From: DASUBV01 sp036510065
GTDB lineage: Bacteria > Actinomycetota > Actinomycetes > Streptosporangiales > Streptosporangiaceae
Direction of reading: 5' to 3'
Assembly: GCA_036510065.1 (NCBI GenBank)
Contig: DATCEO010000017.1
Coordinates: 62,001 to 126,000, forward strand
DNA length: 64,000 bases
Below the pieces are notes generated by a model that searched no databases, was not told the DNA's origin, and saw only the letters and a list, made by a program, of their open reading frames with translations. Of this stretch, positions 60,286 to 64,000 are shown piece by piece; the first letter of the stretch is position 1; each line of letters opens with the position of its first letter. A program made the position numbers and the translations under genes.

Positions 60286-61796
60286 CGGGAGACCTTTCGC
60301 AGAGGCGGCGAGGCGGGAGCCCGCGGCGAGGGGGGCAGCTGGTTGATGGCATGGTCGCTGGTGGCCCACAGGTACTGGACCGCGTAGGCGCGCCAGGGCC
60401 GCCATGCGGCCGATCGCTGCGCGAGCGCCGCCGGGGTGGCGGGCAGGCCCAGCTCGCGGGCCGCGGCCCGGACGCCGAGATCGGTGGCGGCGAACGCGTC
60501 GGGGTCGCCCAGGCCGCGCATCGCGATGGTCTCTACCGTCCACGGCCCGATGCCCGGCAGCGCCGCCAGCCGCAGCCGGGCTTCCTGCCAGTCCCCGCCG
60601 GGGCTCAGGTCGATGCGGCCCGCGGCCAGGGCGGCGGCCAGCACGGCGAACGACTCCCGGCGCGAGCGGGGCACCGCCAGCGCGGCCGGGTCGGCCGCGG
60701 CCAGCGCGGCCGGGTCGGGAAACAGCCGGCTCAGGCCGCCTGCCGGGTCAGCCACGGGCTCGCCGTACGCGGCGGCCAGCCGGGCCGCATGGGTCCGGGC
60801 GGCGGCCGTGGACACCTGCTGGCCAAGCACCGCTCGCACCGCGAACTCCGGCGCGTCCACGGTGCCGGGCACGCGCCGGCCGGGTGCCTTGCGGACCAGC
60901 GTCGCGAGTACCGGGTCGCTGCTCAGCAGGTCGGCCACGGCGTCCGGGTCGGCGTCCAGGTCGAGGAGTCGGCGGCACCGGCTGATCGCGGTGGCCAGGT
61001 CACGCAGGTCGGCCAGCGAGAGCTGGCAGCCGATATGGTCGGCCATCGGGCGCAGCGTCACCACGCCCGGCCCGCGCGGAAGCCGCAGCGTCCGGCGGTA
61101 GGCGCCGTCCCGCCACTCCTCCACCCCGGCCACCGCGGTGGCCGCCAGGTGGCCGAACAGGTTGTCCGGGCACAGCGGGGCCCGGAACGGCAGCCGCAGG
61201 CAGAGCACTCCGGGCGACGGCGCCGGGTGGCCCCGCGCGGCGCGGCGGCGCAGCTCGCCCGGGGTCAGGGCGAAGACCTCGCGGACGGTGTCGTTGAACG
61301 TCCTGATGCTGGCAAAGCCCGCCGCGAAGGCGACCTCGCCCAGCGGCACGGCCGTGGTCTCGATCAGCAGCCGGGCCGTCTGCGCTCGCTGGGCCCGGGC
61401 CAGGGCGAGCGGCCCGGCCCCCAGCTCGGCGAGCAGCTGCCGCTCCAGCTGGCGGACGCTGTAGCCGAGCCGCCGGGCCAGGCCGGGGACGCCGTCGGCG
61501 TCGATGACCCCGTCGGCGATCAGCCGCATGGCCCGCGCCACCAGGTCGGCCCGCACGTTCCACTCGGGCGATCCCGGGCTGGCGTCCGGCCGGCACCGCT
61601 TGCAGGCCCGGAACCCGGCCTGCTGGGCGGCCGCCGCGCTGGGGAAGAAACGCATGTTCTCCGGCCGGGGAGGCATCGCCGGGCAGCTCGGCCGGCAGTA
61701 GATCCCGGTGGTGAGCACGGCCGTGAAGAACCAGCCATCGAACCGGGCGTCCTTAGACTGAACCGCCCGCACGCACCGCTCCACGTCTTCATGCAT
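60282..61796 (-). CDS. alkA: Ada-type AlkA fusion: DNA-3-methyladenine glycosylase II with Ada zinc and AraC domains
   Basis: A 504-residue three-domain alkylation-repair protein. Residues 1-75: Ada metal-binding domain with methyl-acceptor and zinc Cys (GIYCRPSCPAMPPRPENMRFF, CKRCRPD). Residues ~80-170: AraC-type HTH (VPGLARRLGYSVRQLERQLLAELG, EVAFAAGFASIRTFNDTVREVFALTPGELRR). Residues ~190-490: AlkA N-terminal domain and HhH-GPD glycosylase (LAALPGIGPWTVETIAMRGLGDPDAFAATDLGVR, with catalytic Asp). It would sense methyl phosphotriesters, activate its operon, and excise 3-methyladenine. ATG 61796 gives the normal family start (MHEDVERC); ATG 61820, with TAGCGT upstream, is an alternative. Followed directly by ogt. 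Confidence 0.92.
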   Translation of the reverse strand: MHEDVERCVRAVQSKDARFDGWFFTAVLTTGIYCRPSCPAMPPRPENMRFFPSAAAAQQAGFRACKRCRPDASPGSPEWNVRADLVARAMRLIADGVIDADGVPGLARRLGYSVRQLERQLLAELGAGPLALARAQRAQTARLLIETTAVPLGEVAFAAGFASIRTFNDTVREVFALTPGELRRRAARGHPAPSPGVLCLRLPFRAPLCPDNLFGHLAATAVAGVEEWRDGAYRRTLRLPRGPGVVTLRPMADHIGCQLSLADLRDLATAISRCRRLLDLDADPDAVADLLSSDPVLATLVRKAPGRRVPGTVDAPEFAVRAVLGQQVSTAAARTHAARLAAAYGEPVADPAGGLSRLFPDPAALAAADPAALAVPRSRRESFAVLAAALAAGRIDLSPGGDWQEARLRLAALPGIGPWTVETIAMRGLGDPDAFAATDLGVRAAARELGLPATPAALAQRSAAWRPWRAYAVQYLWATSDHAINQLPPSPRAPASPPLRKVSR

Positions 61797-61944
61797 GAGT
61801 CCAGCGTCCAGCTTTCGCATCGATGACGCTAGCGAGAATGCGACACGACGGCTCCAGTCACGCTGGCCAGGGACTAGATGTCGCAAAACCGCTATCCAGC
61901 TCCCGGCCTGGCGGGTCGACCTGTCGCAATGTTCTTTCGGATTT

Positions 61945-61956
61945 GGCAAATTTGCC
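61945..61956. promoter_or_regulatory. Palindromic operator candidate for the TetR gene
   Basis: GGCAAATTTGCC is a perfect 12-base palindrome 18 bases upstream of a TAGGCT -10-like hexamer (61974-61979), the -35 region of the TetR/ABC promoter. Autorepression by the TetR protein is the natural reading. Confidence 0.5.
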
Positions 61957-61985
61957 TAACACGCAGATTCTTGTAGGCTACTGCC

Positions 61986-62720
61986 ATGACGGCTGACGCG
62001 CCCCCGGACTCCGCCGGCCCCGGCCTGCGCGAGCGCAAGAAGCGCGCCACCCGGCAGGCCCTCGGCGCGGCGGCCATGCGGCTCGCAATCGAGCGCGGCC
62101 TGGAGAACGTGCTGATTGAGGACATCGCGGCCGCGGCCGACGTCTCGCCGCGGACGTTCAGCAACTACTTCGCCAGCAAGTACGAGGCCATCTGCGCCCT
62201 GGCGCTGGACCGGTCGGTCGCGATCGGGGAGGCGCTGCGCGAGCGGCCGGCGGGGGAGAGCCTGTGGGACGCGGTCCGGCAGGCGGTCCTGGAGGTGTAC
62301 GCCCGTGGCAGCGTGGCGCCGGACCCCGAGCTCGTCGCGGGCATCCGGCTCGTCACCAGCTCGCCCGTGCTGCGTGGCGAGTATCTCAAGGCCCTGGCTC
62401 TCATGCAGTACGAGCTGGCCGACGCCCTGACCGACCGCGCGGGAAGCATGACGGTCCCGGCGGAGGGGCCGCTGTTCATGCGCGGGTTCGCCGCCGCGGT
62501 GACGGCGGTCGTGCAGGCCGCCACCGAGCGCTGGCTGTACGCCGACCCGCCCGTGCCGCTCACCCCGGTGATCGAGGACGCGCTGCGCGAGCTCGCCACC
62601 GGCATGCGCGCCGTCCTGCCGGCCCCGACCCGGCTGGCCCCCACCACCCAGCCCGCCCTCACCTCGCCGGCCCTCACCCAGCCGGAAAATGCCGTGCCGT
62701 CAGTGGCCGACTCCGGCTAG
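61986..62720 (+). CDS. TetR family transcriptional regulator
   Basis: A 244-residue TetR regulator. HTH: RERKKRATRQALGAAAMRLAIERGLENVLIEDIAAAADVSPRTFSNYFASKYEAICALA, typical of a subgroup controlling efflux in actinobacteria. The ligand domain is followed by a Pro/Thr-rich tail from ~215. TAGGCT ends six bases before the ATG, without a ribosome site (leaderless). It is followed by the ABC exporter gene after 121 bases in the same direction, a standard repressor-exporter pairing. Confidence 0.85.
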   Translation: MTADAPPDSAGPGLRERKKRATRQALGAAAMRLAIERGLENVLIEDIAAAADVSPRTFSNYFASKYEAICALALDRSVAIGEALRERPAGESLWDAVRQAVLEVYARGSVAPDPELVAGIRLVTSSPVLRGEYLKALALMQYELADALTDRAGSMTVPAEGPLFMRGFAAAVTAVVQAATERWLYADPPVPLTPVIEDALRELATGMRAVLPAPTRLAPTTQPALTSPALTQPENAVPSVADSG

Positions 62721-62841
62721 CGTGGCGCTGCTGCGGCTGCCGCACCGGCCCTGATTTCTCGCGCGCCCCGCCACCTAGTCAGCACCCGCCTCGTCCTGTC
62801 TGACTCGCCCAGCCCACCCGAACCGCCCGGAAAGCCGCCTC

Positions 62842-64000
62842 ATGCTGATCCGCCTCCTGCGCGCCTACCTGCGTCCCTATCGCCGGCCGATCACGGCGGT
62901 CGTCGTGCTGCAGCTCGTGCAGTCCCTGGCGACGCTGTACCTGCCCACGCTGAACGCCGACATCATCGACAACGGCGTGATCACCGGTAACACCCACTAC
63001 ATCCTGCGGACCGGCGCCATCATGCTGGCCGTGACCGTCGTGCAGATCATCTGCGCGGTGGGCGCCGTCTACTTCGGGGCCCGCACCGCCATGGCGCTCG
63101 GCCGCGACGTGCGGGGCGCGGTCTTCAGCCGGGTCCAGGCGTTCTCCGCGCGGGAGGTGGGCCGCTTCGGCACCCCGTCGCTGATCACCCGGACCACCAA
63201 CGACGTGCAGCAGGTGCAGATGCTGGCGGTGATGACCTTCACGCTGCTGGTATCGGCGCCGATCATGTGCGTCGGCGGCATCATCCTGGCCCTCAACCAG
63301 AACGTGCCGCTGTCCTCGCTGCTGCTGGTGGCGGTGCCGGCGCTGGGCATCATCGTCACACTGATCATCCGGCGGATGCGCCCGCTGTTCCGGCTGATGC
63401 AGGTGCGCATCGACGAGATCAACCGGGTGCTCCGCGAGCAGATCAGCGGCGTCCGGGTGATCCGGGCCTTCGTGCGCGACGGCCAGGAGCGCGAGCGGTT
63501 CAGCACCGCCAACTCCGAGCTGTTCGACGTGTCGCTGGGCGTCGGCAGGCTGATCGCGCTGATGTTCCCGTCGGTCATGCTGGTGCTCAACCTGTCCAGC
63601 ATCGCCGTGCTGTGGTTCGGCGGTCACCTCGTGGCCAGCGGCAGCATGCAGATCGGCGCGCTGACCGCGTTCCTCAGCTACCTGCTGCAGATCCTCATGT
63701 CGGTCATGATGGCCACCTTCGTGTTCATGATGGTGCCCCGGGCCGAGGTTAGCTCCGAGCGGATCATGGAAGTTCTCGACACCGATCCGGACCTGCCGCG
63801 CCCGGTCCGGCCGGTGACCACCCTCACCGGCCACGGGCACCTGGAGCTGCGCGACGTCGAGTTCCGTTATCCCGGCGCGGAGAAACCGGTGCTGTCGGGC
63901 GTCAGCCTGGATGCGCGGCCCGGCGAGGTCACGGCGGTCATCGGCGGCACGGGCAGCGGCAAGACCGCGCTGCTCAGCCTGATCCCGCGGCTGGTCGACG
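62842..64000 (+). CDS. ABC exporter, fused permease/ATPase (5' part)
   Basis: At least 386 residues, running off the window end. The transmembrane domain comprises six helices (for example VVVLQLVQSLATLYLPTLNADIIDNGVI; SLLLVAVPALGIIVTLIIR) with VRIDEINRVLREQISGVRVIRAFVRDGQERERF. The ATPase begins with LELRDVEFRYPGAEKPVLSGVSL and Walker A VIGGTGSGKTALLSLIPRL. It is of the MdlA/multidrug heterodimeric half-transporter type; the partner half is probably the next gene. The signature motif and Walker B lie outside. Start ATG 62842, no strong ribosome site. Confidence 0.88.
   Translation, partial: MLIRLLRAYLRPYRRPITAVVVLQLVQSLATLYLPTLNADIIDNGVITGNTHYILRTGAIMLAVTVVQIICAVGAVYFGARTAMALGRDVRGAVFSRVQAFSAREVGRFGTPSLITRTTNDVQQVQMLAVMTFTLLVSAPIMCVGGIILALNQNVPLSSLLLVAVPALGIIVTLIIRRMRPLFRLMQVRIDEINRVLREQISGVRVIRAFVRDGQERERFSTANSELFDVSLGVGRLIALMFPSVMLVLNLSSIAVLWFGGHLVASGSMQIGALTAFLSYLLQILMSVMMATFVFMMVPRAEVSSERIMEVLDTDPDLPRPVRPVTTLTGHGHLELRDVEFRYPGAEKPVLSGVSLDARPGEVTAVIGGTGSGKTALLSLIPRLVD

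Overview
The window is very GC-rich DNA with dense genes, many GTG starts and many ATGA/GTGA stop-start overlaps. It encodes RbpA, a polyprenol-phosphomannose synthase, a KstR-type TetR regulator and a mycothiol/NDMA-type alcohol dehydrogenase. Together these point to an actinobacterium (Actinomycetota), probably a soil actinomycete; genus cannot be read from the sequence. No rRNA, tRNA, CRISPR, prophage or insertion sequence was seen.

Layout. 0-6 kb: the end of a SpoIIE-type phosphatase, an M24 peptidase, a coupled ArsR-SRPBCC-DinB operon with a palindromic operator, then a decayed stretch where a response regulator (in-frame amber), its histidine kinase (internal deletion, frameshift, ochre) and a secreted protein (frameshift) are all broken. 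6-19 kb: a sugar-ABC ATPase, an Lrp regulator, a catalytically empty half of an acyl-CoA-synthetase-like protein, a large LuxR/ATPase regulator, an EamA transporter, and a GH38 alpha-mannosidase divergent from a LacI regulator. 19-29.4 kb: a catabolic block with an NAD-dependent dehydrogenase behind a LacI-like operator, a 17-nt tandem repeat, a five-gene Liv-type ABC importer, an amidohydrolase, an M24-like protein with an altered metal site, and E1 alpha/beta of a 2-oxoacid or acetoin dehydrogenase without E2 or E3. 29-39 kb: housekeeping and accessory genes (VOC protein, nitrilase-type hydrolase, O-methyltransferase, Lgt, MFS exporter, DUF1707 protein, a fused MoxR-VWA protein, NDMA-type alcohol dehydrogenase, DUF2071 protein, histidine phosphatase).

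39.9-47.6 kb is the metabolic highlight: lysine 2,3-aminomutase divergent from kdd-kamD-kamE-kal, i.e. the aminomutase route of lysine degradation, facing an acetyl-CoA synthetase. The 3-keto-5-aminohexanoate cleavage enzyme that joins the two halves of this route is not in the window. 48-57 kb: Ppm1, RbpA, a glycerophosphodiesterase, RNA methyltransferases, small membrane proteins, a KstR homologue with two KstR-like boxes beyond its 3' end, and an adk-like / glycerate kinase / PRPP-synthetase-like cluster. 57-64 kb: a second LuxR/ATPase paralogue, an alkylation-repair pair (AlkA fusion plus Ogt), and a TetR regulator with a palindromic operator just before an ABC exporter that runs off the end.

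A recurrent signal is a TANNNT hexamer exactly 6 nt before the start codon of at least nine genes, with no Shine-Dalgarno sequence. This suggests leaderless transcription is common here, and it was used to choose several starts.
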